From Metapseudomonas resinovorans DSM 21078 (GTDB lineage Bacteria > Pseudomonadota > Gammaproteobacteria > Pseudomonadales > Pseudomonadaceae): 64,000 nucleotides of DNA. The DNA lies in contig NZ_AUIE01000009.1 of the NCBI RefSeq assembly GCF_000423545.1, positions 150,803-214,802 on the forward strand, written 5' to 3'. Under the pieces are notes generated by a model, which did not search any database, was not told the origin of the DNA, and saw nothing but the letters and a program-made list of their open reading frames with translations. This document shows, one piece after another, positions 55,840 through 64,000 of the stretch. Positions within the stretch are counted from its first letter, which is position 1. Each line of letters begins with the position of its first letter. Both the position numbers and the translations under genes were made by a program.

Positions 55840-57024
55840 TCAGCCCGCCAGGTAGCGGGCACGGTACTGGGCGTAGTCGCGTAGCAGGCGAGCCTCGTCG
55901 AGGCCGAAGGCAGCCGCGTCGTACTGGTGCACGGCACGCTTGTCGCGGCCGTTGTCCACCAGCCAATCCGCCATGGCCGCGCGGACGCCGGGCGCCAGTT
56001 CCAGCCCGGCGAAACGGTAGATGCGCGCCACTACCGCCAGCGGATCGCTCACCGTGTCCTCGAAGTACACGTCCAGAAAGGCCTCGTCCGGCAGCCCGTC
56101 GCGGACCTCCAGGCTGTGCCGCAGGGCACGGGCCATGCGGCCGTTCCACTGTTCGCCGACTTGCGCCGGATCGGCCTGGTCGCTGTAGATCTGCCAGAGC
56201 GTGTAGATGAAGCTGGCGAGCGAGGGGATGGTCTTGCCCGGTTCGCGATGGGTAAGGACCACCTGAGCGCGCGGGAAGACCTTGAACAGCAGTTCGAGGG
56301 TGTGCAGGTGCTGCGGGCTCTTCAGCAGCCAGCGGCGCCCAGGCGCGATGCCGCGACGCGTCTGCTGCCATTGCAGGAACTGCAGCATCTTCTTCAGGTA
56401 GGCATACACCTGGGTCTGGTCCTGGCGATCGAGCCAGGCCGTGTAGGCCGGCACATTGACGTAGGAGTCCATGGCACACAGGAAGGAATGCTCCATGAGC
56501 ATGAACTCCTCGTCCGGCTGCTCGGCGTCCAGCGGGTGGATGGCGAGGATCTGCGGCACGAACTCGACCATCGCGCAAACCTCCGCCCTCGCCCTGCCGA
56601 TCCGCTCGGCGGGCTGTTCCAGCAGCTCCCCGGGTAGCGGCGCGGGGTAGCGGGTTTCCCACCACTGCGCCTTGCTGAATTGCGGGTCCACCGCCAGCAG
56701 ACGCTGCAACAGGGTGGTACCGGTGCGCGGCAGGCCGACGATCACCAGCGGATCGTCGATCGGTTGCTGGAGAATTTCCGGAAAACGCCTGCAGTGGTCC
56801 TCGATCACCAGGCGGTTGACCAACTGCGCTACCAGCTTCTCCCTGAGCAGGGCTCGGCCTTGCGCGGAGAGGCACGCTTCGTCGTGCAAGGCACGCTGCA
56901 GGACCCGAAGCGCCTCGCGGAAGTCACCGGGGCCGAAGTCGTCGAGGCCGCCGGCGCGGGCACTGGCTTCGGCCAGCAGGCTGTCGGGTGCGAAGGCGTC
57001 GGTCGCAATCATCGGGTCGCTCAT
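55840..57024 (-). CDS. PAPS-dependent sulfotransferase family protein
   Basis: 394 residues. The 5'-phosphosulfate loop is GLPRTGTTLLQR (97-108), and the 3'-phosphate-binding part is RRWLLKSPQHLHTLELLF with VLTHREPGKTIPSLASF after it. This is the bacterial Sulfotransfer_3 type, which moves the sulfuryl group of PAPS to a hydroxyl of a small molecule or carbohydrate. Its ATG overlaps the stop codon of the DUF1214 gene by 4 bases. A second PAPS-forming pair (cysD, cysNC) lies 2 kb away under the same type of operator, which supports a real sulfonation role. Confidence 0.9.
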   Translation of the reverse strand: MSDPMIATDAFAPDSLLAEASARAGGLDDFGPGDFREALRVLQRALHDEACLSAQGRALLREKLVAQLVNRLVIEDHCRRFPEILQQPIDDPLVIVGLPRTGTTLLQRLLAVDPQFSKAQWWETRYPAPLPGELLEQPAERIGRARAEVCAMVEFVPQILAIHPLDAEQPDEEFMLMEHSFLCAMDSYVNVPAYTAWLDRQDQTQVYAYLKKMLQFLQWQQTRRGIAPGRRWLLKSPQHLHTLELLFKVFPRAQVVLTHREPGKTIPSLASFIYTLWQIYSDQADPAQVGEQWNGRMARALRHSLEVRDGLPDEAFLDVYFEDTVSDPLAVVARIYRFAGLELAPGVRAAMADWLVDNGRDKRAVHQYDAAAFGLDEARLLRDYAQYRARYLAG

Positions 57025-58133
57025 TGCAGCTCCTTGAGGTGGTCGAGCTTGACCACGCGGGTGGTGGGATGGACCGGACACTCAGCGCCTACCCAGCGCA
57101 GGCAATAGGTGCCCTCGGCATGCCCGGCGGTTTCCAGCCAGTTCGGCAGACCGGGATCGCGATGGCTGAGCACCAGGCGCACGCCCCCTTGGCCGTCCAG
57201 GTGCGCCGAGTGCTTGTTCAGGCAGATGCGGTGGTAGCGGTAGTCCAGCGACTCCATCCAGTAGTTGTTGATCTGCAGATTCCAGAAGTTGCAGTCGGGC
57301 ACCTGCTCGACCTCGATCAGCAGCGCCTCGTCGTCTGCCAGGGCCCAGTAGCCGTGGTAGTAGACGATGTTCGGATCACCGCCCACGGCCTGGCACAGGG
57401 CCTGGTCCGCCAGCGGCAACTGGTTGGGCTGCGCCTGGTAACCCTGTGCCCAGTCGGCAAAGAGACGCGCGGTGTTCTCGACGAAACTCGCCGCACGCCC
57501 CAGGCTCTGGTGCAGACGCTCGGCACTCAGGGGTTCCGGCTGCTGGCGGCGGTCCAGGCGCTCGATGTGCAACTGCGCGGGCTGCTCACGGGTGCGGTCA
57601 AGGAAGGTCTGGCGCACGATCAGCGCATTGCTCTGCGCCTCCAGACGCAGCCAGTTGCCGCTGGCGGGGCGTTCCTGGCTGAGGATGAGTTCGAAGCTGC
57701 CGTCGGCCTCCAGCTGCAACTGGCTGGCATCAATGAAACCGGTCTGGATCATTTTGCCGTCGCTTTCGTAGCCACCCTTCTGAGTACCGAAACTGAGGTA
57801 CGCCACGCTGCCGCGCCGGCCGCTGACGCGGTACGACCGCTGGCCGTTGAGGCGCGCGTACTGGTAAAGATTGTCCGGGTTGTCGGCGCCGATCTTGGCC
57901 GTCTCGTGGGACGGCGAGAAGAAGCCGGGGAAGTCCGGGTCGGCGAACTCCAGGTGCATTTCCAGGGCGATGCGCAGCAAGCGGGTGAGGTAGCGGAAGC
58001 CCTCGGCGCGGGTCTGCGCGTCGACGGGCGCCTCGTCCCGCAGTATCTGTTCACCGGCGTGCCTGAGCCTGTCGCAGAAGTCGTTCCAGACCTGCCCGGT
58101 CAGCACCTGCTGTTCGATTCCATCTGTCGCCAT
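57021..58133 (-). CDS. DUF1214-domain protein
   Basis: 370 residues, soluble. The C-terminal half has the DUF1214 layout (NFWNLQINNYWMESLDYRYHRICLNKHSAHLDG in outline, residues about 280-312) and ends HPTTRVVKLDHLKEL. Such proteins often lie beside catabolic enzymes, but their reaction is unknown. The ATG at 58133 starts MATDGIEQQVLTG. First gene of the minus-strand operon; a regulatory palindrome lies 68-91 bases upstream (58201-58224). Confidence 0.85.
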   Translation of the reverse strand: MATDGIEQQVLTGQVWNDFCDRLRHAGEQILRDEAPVDAQTRAEGFRYLTRLLRIALEMHLEFADPDFPGFFSPSHETAKIGADNPDNLYQYARLNGQRSYRVSGRRGSVAYLSFGTQKGGYESDGKMIQTGFIDASQLQLEADGSFELILSQERPASGNWLRLEAQSNALIVRQTFLDRTREQPAQLHIERLDRRQQPEPLSAERLHQSLGRAASFVENTARLFADWAQGYQAQPNQLPLADQALCQAVGGDPNIVYYHGYWALADDEALLIEVEQVPDCNFWNLQINNYWMESLDYRYHRICLNKHSAHLDGQGGVRLVLSHRDPGLPNWLETAGHAEGTYCLRWVGAECPVHPTTRVVKLDHLKELQ

Positions 58134-58200
58134 GTCGGTCTCCTCGGGTCCGGCGGAATGCCCGCCGCTGCGCAAACCTTAGGGAGAGCGGCATGACCGA

Positions 58201-58224
58201 TTCTTCGTCTGGGCGGACTAAGAA
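58201..58224. promoter_or_regulatory. LuxR-regulon palindrome, site A
   Basis: Core TCGTCTG-GG-CGGACTA inside a longer imperfect inverted repeat flanked by TTCT and AGAA (9 of 11 positions symmetric). It lies 68 bases before the DUF1214 ATG. Confidence 0.65.
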
Positions 58225-58274
58225 TCGGCTTACCGCACGACGGGAAGCGGTCAGACGTCCGCCGGTTGGACCGC

Positions 58275-58298
58275 TACCTAGTCCGCCCGGACGAGGAG
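58275..58298. promoter_or_regulatory. LuxR-regulon palindrome, site B
   Basis: Core TAGTCCG-CC-CGGACGA (58279-58294), 83-98 bases before the ATG of the SRPBCC gene at 58377. Sites A and B share one 243-base divergent promoter region that contains no other gene. Confidence 0.65.
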
Positions 58299-58376
58299 TC
58301 CGGACCAGTACGCTGGGAGCATCAGCCGCACCGGCGCCGCGCAGTGCGGCACCGCCTGAGACTCGAGGAGTCCCCG

Positions 58377-58847
58377 ATGCCTGAAGAGAAGAACCTGGTG
58401 CGGTCGCTGACCGTGGACATCGCCGCCCCTGCCGAACTGGTCTGGTCAGTGCTGGTGGACCTGGCGCGCTATCCCGAATGGAACCCCTTCACCGTGAAGG
58501 TGGAGTCCAGCCTGCGCCTGGGCGAGCCGGTTAACCTGTACCTGCCCGACCCGGCCCGCCCGGGCGAGCGGGTGCACGTGGTCGAGCAACTGGCCAGCTT
58601 CGAGCCGCCCCGCCTGCTGGCCTGGGAGATGCACGCCAGCGCCGACAACCCGGACGCCGCGCGCCGCGAGCAGATCATCGAAGCCACCGGTGCGGACAGC
58701 TGCCGCTACCACACCACCGACCTGTTCCTCGGTCCCACTGCCGATCAGGTGATGGCGCTGCACGGCCCCTGGGTCAAGCAGGGTTTCGATGCCGTCGCAC
58801 TGGCGGTGAAGGCACGGGCCGAAGCCCTGTTCGCCGCCAACCGCTGA
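58377..58847 (+). CDS. SRPBCC (polyketide cyclase/START-like) protein
   Basis: 156 residues of the SRPBCC fold: [31 protein letters not shown] at the start (residues about 13-43) and a long C-terminal helix ([18 protein letters not shown]). The fold has a deep hydrophobic pocket that binds or cyclises aromatic or lipid-like ligands. GAGGAG precedes the ATG. It is the first gene of the plus-strand unit SRPBCC, cysD, cysNC, with a further palindrome between it and cysD. Confidence 0.85.
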   Translation: MPEEKNLVRSLTVDIAAPAELVWSVLVDLARYPEWNPFTVKVESSLRLGEPVNLYLPDPARPGERVHVVEQLASFEPPRLLAWEMHASADNPDAARREQIIEATGADSCRYHTTDLFLGPTADQVMALHGPWVKQGFDAVALAVKARAEALFAANR

Positions 58848-58871
58848 AACCTTGTCCGGTCGGACGAAGAA
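58848..58871. promoter_or_regulatory. LuxR-regulon palindrome, site C
   Basis: Core TTGTCCG-GT-CGGACGA (58852-58867), directly after the SRPBCC stop codon and 85-100 bases before the cysD ATG. Right flank AGAA as in site A. Confidence 0.65.
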
Positions 58872-58951
58872 CCCGCAGCAACGCATTCCCTACCGTGGAA
58901 AAAAGCCGGCCCGCACCATGCGGCGCCGGCTCCATCCAACGGAGGCAAGCA

Positions 58952-59848
58952 ATGCTCACTCACCTAGAACGGCTGGAAGCGGAAAGCGTCCAGATCATCC
59001 GCGAAGTGGTCGCCGAGTGTGAAAACCCGGTGATGCTCTACTCCATCGGCAAGGACAGCGCGGTGATGCTGCACCTGGCGATGAAGGCTTTCGCTCCGGG
59101 CAAACCGCCCTTTCCCCTGCTCCACGTGGACACCACCTGGAAGTTCCGCGAGATGATCGCCTTCCGCGACCAGACCGCCCAACGCCTGGGCCTGGAGTTG
59201 CTGGTGCACGTCAACCCGGAAGGCGTCGAGCGCGGCATCAACCCCTTCACCCATGGCTCGGCCCTGCACACTGACATCTGGAAAACCCAGGGCCTCAAGC
59301 AGGCGCTGGACCTCCACGGTTTCGACGCGGCGTTCGGCGGCGCGCGGCGCGACGAAGAGAAGTCGCGCGCCAAGGAACGGGTGTTCTCGATCCGTTCCGA
59401 GCAACACCGCTGGGACCCCAAGCAGCAGCGCCCGGAGCTCTGGCGCCTGTACAACACGCGCAAGCGCAAGGGCGAGAGCCTGCGGGTGTTCCCGCTGTCG
59501 AACTGGACCGAGCTGGACATCTGGCAATACATCTACCTGGAGCAGGTCCCCATCGTGTCGCTATACTTCGCCCGCGAGCGCCCGGTGGTGCAGCGCGACG
59601 GCACCCTGATCATGGTGGACGACGAGCGCCTGCCGCTGCGCCCCGGCGAAATGCCCGAACTGCGCAAAGTGCGCTTCCGCACCCTGGGTTGCTATCCCCT
59701 GACCGGCGCCATCGACAGCGAGGCCAACAGCCTCACGGCAATCATCCAGGAAATGCTGGTGAGCCGAACCTCGGAACGCCAGGGCCGGCTGATCGACTCC
59801 GATTCGGCCGGTTCCATGGAGAAAAAGAAGCAAGAAGGGTACTTCTGA
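58952..59848 (+). CDS. cysD: Sulfate adenylyltransferase small subunit CysD (accessory copy)
   Basis: 298 residues. The PP-loop SIGKDS (31-36) and later [17 protein letters not shown] and [15 protein letters not shown] are CysD signatures. With CysN it makes adenylyl sulfate from sulfate and ATP. The ATG at 58952 has GGAGG upstream. Pseudomonas genomes have a cysD-cysNC pair for cysteine synthesis elsewhere, so this one, next to a sulfotransferase and behind the regulon palindrome, is probably dedicated to PAPS supply. Confidence 0.93.
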   Translation: MLTHLERLEAESVQIIREVVAECENPVMLYSIGKDSAVMLHLAMKAFAPGKPPFPLLHVDTTWKFREMIAFRDQTAQRLGLELLVHVNPEGVERGINPFTHGSALHTDIWKTQGLKQALDLHGFDAAFGGARRDEEKSRAKERVFSIRSEQHRWDPKQQRPELWRLYNTRKRKGESLRVFPLSNWTELDIWQYIYLEQVPIVSLYFARERPVVQRDGTLIMVDDERLPLRPGEMPELRKVRFRTLGCYPLTGAIDSEANSLTAIIQEMLVSRTSERQGRLIDSDSAGSMEKKKQEGYF

Positions 59849-61725
59849 TGAGCGCCATCCCCAACCTGGACCAATACCTGCAGCAGCAACAGCGCAAGGA
59901 CCTGCTGCGCTTCATCACCTGCGGCAGCGTCGACGACGGCAAGAGCACCCTGATCGGGCGCCTGCTCTACGAGACCAAGGTGCTCTTCGAAGACCAGCTC
60001 GGCCAACTGGAAACGGACTCGAAGAAGCTCGGCACCCAGGGCGGTGACCTGGACTTCGCCCTGCTGGTGGACGGCCTGGCCGCCGAGCGCGAGCAAGGCA
60101 TCACCATCGACGTCGCCTACCGATTCTTCGCCACCGACAAGCGCAAGTTCATCGTCGCCGACACCCCCGGCCACGAGCAGTACACCCGCAACATGGTCAC
60201 CGGCGCCTCCACCGCTGACCTGGCGGTGATCCTCATCGACGCCCGCCAGGGCCTGCTGCCGCAGACACGCCGGCACAGCTTCCTCGTGTCCCTGCTGGGT
60301 ATCCGAAAGGTGCTGGTGGCAGTGAACAAGATGGACCTGATGGACTATTCGGAAGCAGTCTTCCGACGCATCGAAGCCGACTACCGAACCTTCGCCGAAA
60401 AGCTCGGCCTGACCGATATCCAGTGCATCCCACTCTCGGCGCTCAAGGGCGACAACCTGCTCGAGCGTAGCGCCGACATGCCCTGGTACCAGGGACCCAG
60501 CCTGCTGCAGCATCTGGAAAGCGTTCCCCTGGATCACGACCGCGCCAGCCACTTGCCCTTCCGCCTGCCGGTGCAATGGGTGAACCGGCCGAATCTCGAC
60601 TTTCGCGGCTATGCCGGCAACGTGGCCGCCGGCAGCATCCGCGTCGGCGAACGCATCCGCGTGCTGCCTGCGGGCAAGCAGAGCCGGGTGAGCGGCATCT
60701 TCGGCCTGGCGGGCCCGCAGCAGGAAGCGGCCTGTGGCCAGGCCGTGACCCTGACCCTGGAAGACGAGATCGACATCAGTCGCGGCGACCTGATTACCCT
60801 CGCCGATGCTGCGGCGGAGGTGGCCGACCAGTTCGAGGCCACCCTGGTCTGGATGGCCGAGGAACCGCTGCTGCCCGGTCGCCCCTACCTGATGAAAATC
60901 GGTTGCCGCACGCTGGGCATGAGCTGCGCCAACCTCAAGCACAAGGTCGACATCAACAGCCTGGAGCAATTGGCGGCCAGGACCCTGGAGCTGAACGAGA
61001 TCGGCGTGTGCAACCTCGGGCTGGACCAACCGATCGCCTTCGATCCCTACACGAACAACCGTGACACCGGCGGTTTCATCGTCATCGACCGGTTGACCAA
61101 CCAGACCGTGGGCGCCGGCATGCTGCACTTCGCCCTGCGCCGGGCGCAGAACGTGCACTGGCAGGCCATCGATATCGACGCGCGGGCGCGGGCCGAGCTC
61201 AAGGGCCAGACGCCTCGCGTCCTCTGGTTCACCGGGCTGTCCGGTGCCGGCAAGTCGACCATCGCCAATCTGGTGGAGCGCAGGCTGCACGCACTGGGCC
61301 GACACACCTACCTGCTCGACGGCGACAACGTGCGCCATGGATTGAACCGCGACCTGGGTTTCAGCGAGGCAGACCGGGTGGAGAACATTCGCCGGGTGGC
61401 CGAGGTGGCGCGGCTGATGCTGGATGCCGGACTGATCACCTTGGTGTCCTTCATTTCGCCATTCCGCGCCGAGCGGGAACTGGCCCGCAGCCGGGCCGGG
61501 GAAAACGCGTTCCTGGAGATCTTCATCGACACGCCGCTGGAACTGGCGGAACGGCGCGACCCCAAGGGCCTTTATCAGAAGGCCCGGCGTGGCGAGCTGA
61601 AGAACTTCACCGGCATCGACTCACCCTATGAGCCGCCGCTGGCGCCGGACCTTCACATCGACACCCGCCGCGAATCGGCAGAAGAAGCCGCCGAGCGCAT
61701 CGTCGCGTACCTGCTGGCACTCTGA
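59848..61725 (+). CDS. cysNC: Bifunctional sulfate adenylyltransferase GTPase / APS kinase CysNC
   Basis: 625 residues. CysN part (1-440): GTPase motifs GSVDDGKS (26-33), DTPGHEQY and NKMD. CysC part (about 445-625): P-loop GLSGAGKS (463-470) and [10 protein letters not shown]. The protein drives APS synthesis with GTP and phosphorylates APS to PAPS, the sulfotransferase donor. Its ATG overlaps the cysD stop codon by one base. No cysH (PAPS reductase) is adjacent, which favours sulfonation over assimilation. Confidence 0.95.
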   Translation: MSAIPNLDQYLQQQQRKDLLRFITCGSVDDGKSTLIGRLLYETKVLFEDQLGQLETDSKKLGTQGGDLDFALLVDGLAAEREQGITIDVAYRFFATDKRKFIVADTPGHEQYTRNMVTGASTADLAVILIDARQGLLPQTRRHSFLVSLLGIRKVLVAVNKMDLMDYSEAVFRRIEADYRTFAEKLGLTDIQCIPLSALKGDNLLERSADMPWYQGPSLLQHLESVPLDHDRASHLPFRLPVQWVNRPNLDFRGYAGNVAAGSIRVGERIRVLPAGKQSRVSGIFGLAGPQQEAACGQAVTLTLEDEIDISRGDLITLADAAAEVADQFEATLVWMAEEPLLPGRPYLMKIGCRTLGMSCANLKHKVDINSLEQLAARTLELNEIGVCNLGLDQPIAFDPYTNNRDTGGFIVIDRLTNQTVGAGMLHFALRRAQNVHWQAIDIDARARAELKGQTPRVLWFTGLSGAGKSTIANLVERRLHALGRHTYLLDGDNVRHGLNRDLGFSEADRVENIRRVAEVARLMLDAGLITLVSFISPFRAERELARSRAGENAFLEIFIDTPLELAERRDPKGLYQKARRGELKNFTGIDSPYEPPLAPDLHIDTRRESAEEAAERIVAYLLAL

Positions 61726-61792
61726 CCGGCAACTCCGGCAGCCGTCGGCCCCATCCCAGGATGTCATCCGGGGAGCGGGCCGACGGTCCCGG

Positions 61793-61816
61793 AGCCTAGG
61801 CCGAACGGACGATTTA
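61793..61816. promoter_or_regulatory. LuxR-regulon palindrome, site D
   Basis: Core TAGGCCG-AA-CGGACGA (61797-61812), one mismatch from the motif, 69-84 bases before the luxR-type ATG; suggests autoregulation. Confidence 0.6.
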
Positions 61817-61880
61817 TCCACAGCTCGTGCGGCCAATACTCGCCCCATCCAGCCCGACAACCACAACAAGCGAGGCGCGG

Positions 61881-63044
61881 ATGCACATCCTCGATCACGC
61901 CGACGACCTGGCGGGCATCGGCGCCCGCGAACTGAGCGAACTGCTGGCGCTGACCTATCGTGGCCCGCTGGAGCCCACGCCCTGGGCCGGCCTGCTGGAA
62001 GCGCTGCGACTGCGCCTGGACGCCAGTTTCCTTACCCTGGTCCTGCGCAATCCGGCTCACGAACGGCCGGGGTTGATCGTCAACGCCTCGATCCACGGCC
62101 CACACCTGCCGGGCGAACCATCCTACAGCGAGCACTACTACGCGATCTGCCCCTTCCTCCACTGGCCGGCCGATCAGGTTGCCAGTGCTGACGAAGTCAT
62201 GGGCAGCGACACCTGGCAGGCCCACGACTTCTACCGCAACTACCTGAAGCCGCTGGACCTGCGCTATGTCCTGGTGGCTAACATGCGCACCGCTTCCGGC
62301 ATGGACTGCGCCTTGTTCGCCTGCCGCGGGCACGGCGGCAAGGACTTCGACACCGACGAAATTGCCCTGATCCGCCTGCTTCGCCCCCACCTGCAACAAG
62401 CCGTCGACCTGCATTCGGCAGTCGACGAGCTGGATTCGGAACGGCTCCTTTATGCAGCCACCATCGACCGCCTGCTCGTGGGCACGGTGATCCTCGACGA
62501 ATCAGGCAAGGTGATGCGCAGCAACCAGGCGGCACAGCGGCTGTTCGCCACCCACGACGGCCTCGAATGCCGACAGGAGAAACTGCTGGCCTTCGCCGGC
62601 AAGGACAATCGCAACCTGCAGAAGGCCATACTGGCGGTGCTCCAGCAGCACCAACTCGGCCGAGCCGACTGCATTGAAGTGCTCACCCTGGCACGCCCCA
62701 CCGGGGAAGTGCCGCTGAATGTGCTGCTGCGCCCCATCGCGCTCAATTACGAGGGCCAGGGCAACACCCGGCGACCAGCTGTCGCGGTGTTCATCCGCAA
62801 TCCCGGCGACTCGCCCCAGGCCTCGCGACGCTTGCTGCGCAGCCTGTTCCATCTGACCCGCACGGAAACCGAGGTGGCCCTGCTGATGATGGACGGACTG
62901 ACCCTGGACGAGAGCGCCGAGCGCCTGGGCGTCTCGCGCAACACCGTACGCGCCCACCTGCGCGGTGTCTTCGCCAAGACCGGTGCAACCCGCCAGGCAC
63001 AACTGGTGAAGACCCTGCTCAACAGCGTCGCGTCCCTGGCATGA
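61881..63044 (+). CDS. LuxR-family transcriptional regulator with PAS-like domain
   Basis: 387 residues. The N-terminal 180 residues form a sensory region of unknown type, about 200-300 look PAS-like (ATIDRLLVGTVILDESGKVMRSN in outline), and the C-terminus is a LuxR HTH (LTRTETEVALLMMDGLTLDESAERLGVSRNTVRAHL in outline, residues about 329-364). It has no receiver domain, so it should sense a ligand directly. ATG at 61881 with GAGG upstream. It lies inside the set of palindrome-bearing genes and is the natural candidate to bind the palindrome. Confidence 0.9.
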   Translation: MHILDHADDLAGIGARELSELLALTYRGPLEPTPWAGLLEALRLRLDASFLTLVLRNPAHERPGLIVNASIHGPHLPGEPSYSEHYYAICPFLHWPADQVASADEVMGSDTWQAHDFYRNYLKPLDLRYVLVANMRTASGMDCALFACRGHGGKDFDTDEIALIRLLRPHLQQAVDLHSAVDELDSERLLYAATIDRLLVGTVILDESGKVMRSNQAAQRLFATHDGLECRQEKLLAFAGKDNRNLQKAILAVLQQHQLGRADCIEVLTLARPTGEVPLNVLLRPIALNYEGQGNTRRPAVAVFIRNPGDSPQASRRLLRSLFHLTRTETEVALLMMDGLTLDESAERLGVSRNTVRAHLRGVFAKTGATRQAQLVKTLLNSVASLA

Positions 63045-63083
63045 GCGGGGAATCGGGCCAATAGCGGTTGGGGGCGTGCAACG

Positions 63084-63104
63084 AAAAAAACCGGCCGAAG
63101 CCGG
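63084..63104 (-). terminator. Terminator of the flavin reductase gene
   Basis: On the minus strand CCGGC-TTCG-GCCGG followed by seven T. It lies 114 bases beyond the flavin reductase stop codon; the stretch between (63105-63217) shows no gene. It may also slow transcription from luxR. Confidence 0.75.
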
Positions 63105-63217
63105 GTCAAAAGGCACAGACAATTTCGCTCAAACCCGCCCAGTCGGGCAGCAGCTCCCGGTTGTCAGTCCGGGAACCTCAGTTGTCGATACGCCGCTCGC
63201 TGACGTTGATCACGTCC

Positions 63218-63724
63218 TCAGCAAGCAGCGGCCAAGGCCGGCGCGGTGGTGGTGTAGGCGCCGTCGAGGTAGACCAGCGGGCTGATCTCCGCGCTGTTGT
63301 GGATCGCCACAATCCGGCCGATGAAGATGGTGTGGGTGCCGTAGCTGAACTTGCCGTCCTGCTGGCAGAGAATCGCCGACTGGGCGTCGCCCAGGTAGGG
63401 AATGCCGCCTTCGCTGCTGCGCCAGTCGCCCCGCTGGAAGCGCGCCTCGCCCTTCACCGGGCCGCTGCACAGGTGCGACAGCTCCTCCTGCTCCAGCCCG
63501 AGGATGTTCACGCAGAAGTCCGCACCGGCATCCAGCACCCCGTGCAGCGACGCGCTCTGGTTCACGCAGATCAGCAACGACGGCGGCTCGGTCGACAGTG
63601 AATCCACCGCAGTGGCAGACATCGCGAAGCGCTCCTGGCCGTTGCTGGTAGTAATGATGGTCACGGACTTGGCCAGACGACGCATCGCCTGGAGCATCGC
63701 GGCTTTCAGATCGGCCTGGCTCAT
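63218..63724 (-). CDS. Flavin reductase (HpaC/HsaB-like) of a two-component monooxygenase
   Basis: 168 residues of the flavin_reduct fold: VTIITTSNGQERFAMSATAVDSLSTEPPSLLICVNQ in outline (residues 21-56), FCVNILGLEQEELSHL and IFIGRIVAIHN. It reduces FMN or FAD with NAD(P)H and hands it to a partner oxygenase. The gene that starts divergently at 63908 looks like that oxygenase. Shared intergenic region with palindrome site E. Confidence 0.9.
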   Translation of the reverse strand: MSQADLKAAMLQAMRRLAKSVTIITTSNGQERFAMSATAVDSLSTEPPSLLICVNQSASLHGVLDAGADFCVNILGLEQEELSHLCSGPVKGEARFQRGDWRSSEGGIPYLGDAQSAILCQQDGKFSYGTHTIFIGRIVAIHNSAEISPLVYLDGAYTTTAPALAAAC

Positions 63725-63783
63725 CGCACTGCCCTCTTGTTGTGCTCAAGTGCTGCCGATTTTTCGCCAGCCCCGGCCGGGCA

Positions 63784-63827
63784 ACATCGTCCGAGGGGAC
63801 TAGTTGGATTGCCGGACATATGGTCCG
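63784..63827. promoter_or_regulatory. LuxR-regulon palindromes, site E and a rearranged neighbour
   Basis: Site E core TCGTCCG-AG-GGGACTA (63787-63802, one mismatch) lies 63-78 bases before the flavin reductase ATG. A second inverted repeat with the same half-sites in opposite order, CGGAC-ATATG-GTCCG (63813-63827), lies 81-95 bases before the ATG at 63908. Confidence 0.55.
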
Positions 63828-63907
63828 TTTGAGGGATGTCCCGACCCTTGCCCGTTGTTTGAATGCCCGGCGATAGGTGGAAAAGCCTTCAACCGGAGAA
63901 CAACAAC

Positions 63908-64000
63908 ATGCTCGACCACGACCTGATCCGCCAACGCCTGAAACAACGTGCCCGTGAGCTGGTGCCGGTGCTGCGCGAGCGCGCGCCGCTGGCCGCGAAG
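63908..64000 (+). CDS. Probable flavin-dependent monooxygenase, N-terminus only
   Basis: The first 31 codons (MLDHDLIRQRLKQRARELVP, then VLRERAPLAAK) before the window ends. This helical start, with RARELVPVLRERA, resembles the acyl-CoA-dehydrogenase-fold monooxygenases of the HsaA/HpaB-like group, which use reduced flavin from a separate reductase. GGAGAAC precedes the ATG. The assignment rests on a short stretch and on the divergent flavin reductase gene. Confidence 0.5.
   Translation, partial: MLDHDLIRQRLKQRARELVPVLRERAPLAAK

Overview
The window is a piece of a high-GC gammaproteobacterial chromosome, most likely a Pseudomonas. The order pirin, patatin, lpxL/htrB, minCDE, rluA, apeB, then GntR/ABC operon, prc, EAL protein, FKBP, rdgC, BASS transporter, acyltransferase, AraC, GNAT and CrbS/MxtR follows, as far as I remember it, the PA3238-PA3271 part of P. 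aeruginosa. Several blocks that I do not place there (modA-ahpFC, a gmhA of the E. coli type, and the 55-64 kb cluster) suggest another Pseudomonas species. This placement comes from memory, not from a search. I see no insertion sequence, prophage, CRISPR array or rRNA.

Layout. 1-12.6 kb: the end of a hybrid histidine kinase, a YheU-family gene, a low-GC gap with a well-folded RNA leader in front of a small Pseudomonas-type gene, a 5'-truncated phospholipase D remnant, ynfA, an MFS transporter, an SDR, small membrane-protein genes, a chorismate mutase, the acetate permease operon yjcH-actP, a DUF2061 gene behind a Fur-like box, and a membrane GH17 enzyme. 12.9-23.6 kb: an alpha/beta hydrolase translationally overlapped with an MlaA-like protein, pirin, patatin, lpxL/htrB, the division-site operon minCDE, rluA, a methyltransferase, apeB and gmhA. 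23.7-29.9 kb: a GntR/UTRA regulator divergent from a tightly overlapped operon (binding protein, phosphatase-superfamily enzyme, two permeases, ATPase, HAD phosphatase), with matching operator-like palindromes at both promoters. 30-34 kb: modA behind a ModE-like box, and ahpC-ahpF. 34-50 kb: quinone oxidoreductase, prc, a c-di-GMP protein with a Pho-box-like repeat upstream, small genes, fkpA-like PPIase, a tRNA-Val/Asp/Val cluster, rdgC, a BASS transporter, gdx/sugE behind a guanidine-II riboswitch, an MFS-acyltransferase fusion, azlCD, AraC and GNAT genes. 50.4-53.9 kb: the sensor kinase CrbS/MxtR.

The most unusual part is 54.0-64.0 kb. It holds a sulfotransferase, an SDR, a DUF1214 protein, an SRPBCC protein, an extra CysD/CysNC pair that would supply the sulfuryl donor PAPS, a DHH phosphoesterase that could dispose of the by-product PAP, a LuxR-type regulator, a flavin reductase and the start of a flavin-dependent monooxygenase. 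A palindrome of the form TmGTCCG-NN-CGGACkA lies about 60-125 bases upstream of the first genes of all these units, including the regulator's own gene. I read this as an undescribed LuxR-controlled regulon that activates and uses sulfate to modify a small organic substrate; the substrate is not visible from the sequence.

A second regulatory link is the 12-base palindrome CGACCTTGGTCG, found upstream of both yjcH-actP and crbS 40 kb apart, which fits acetate-responsive control by CrbS and its response regulator.
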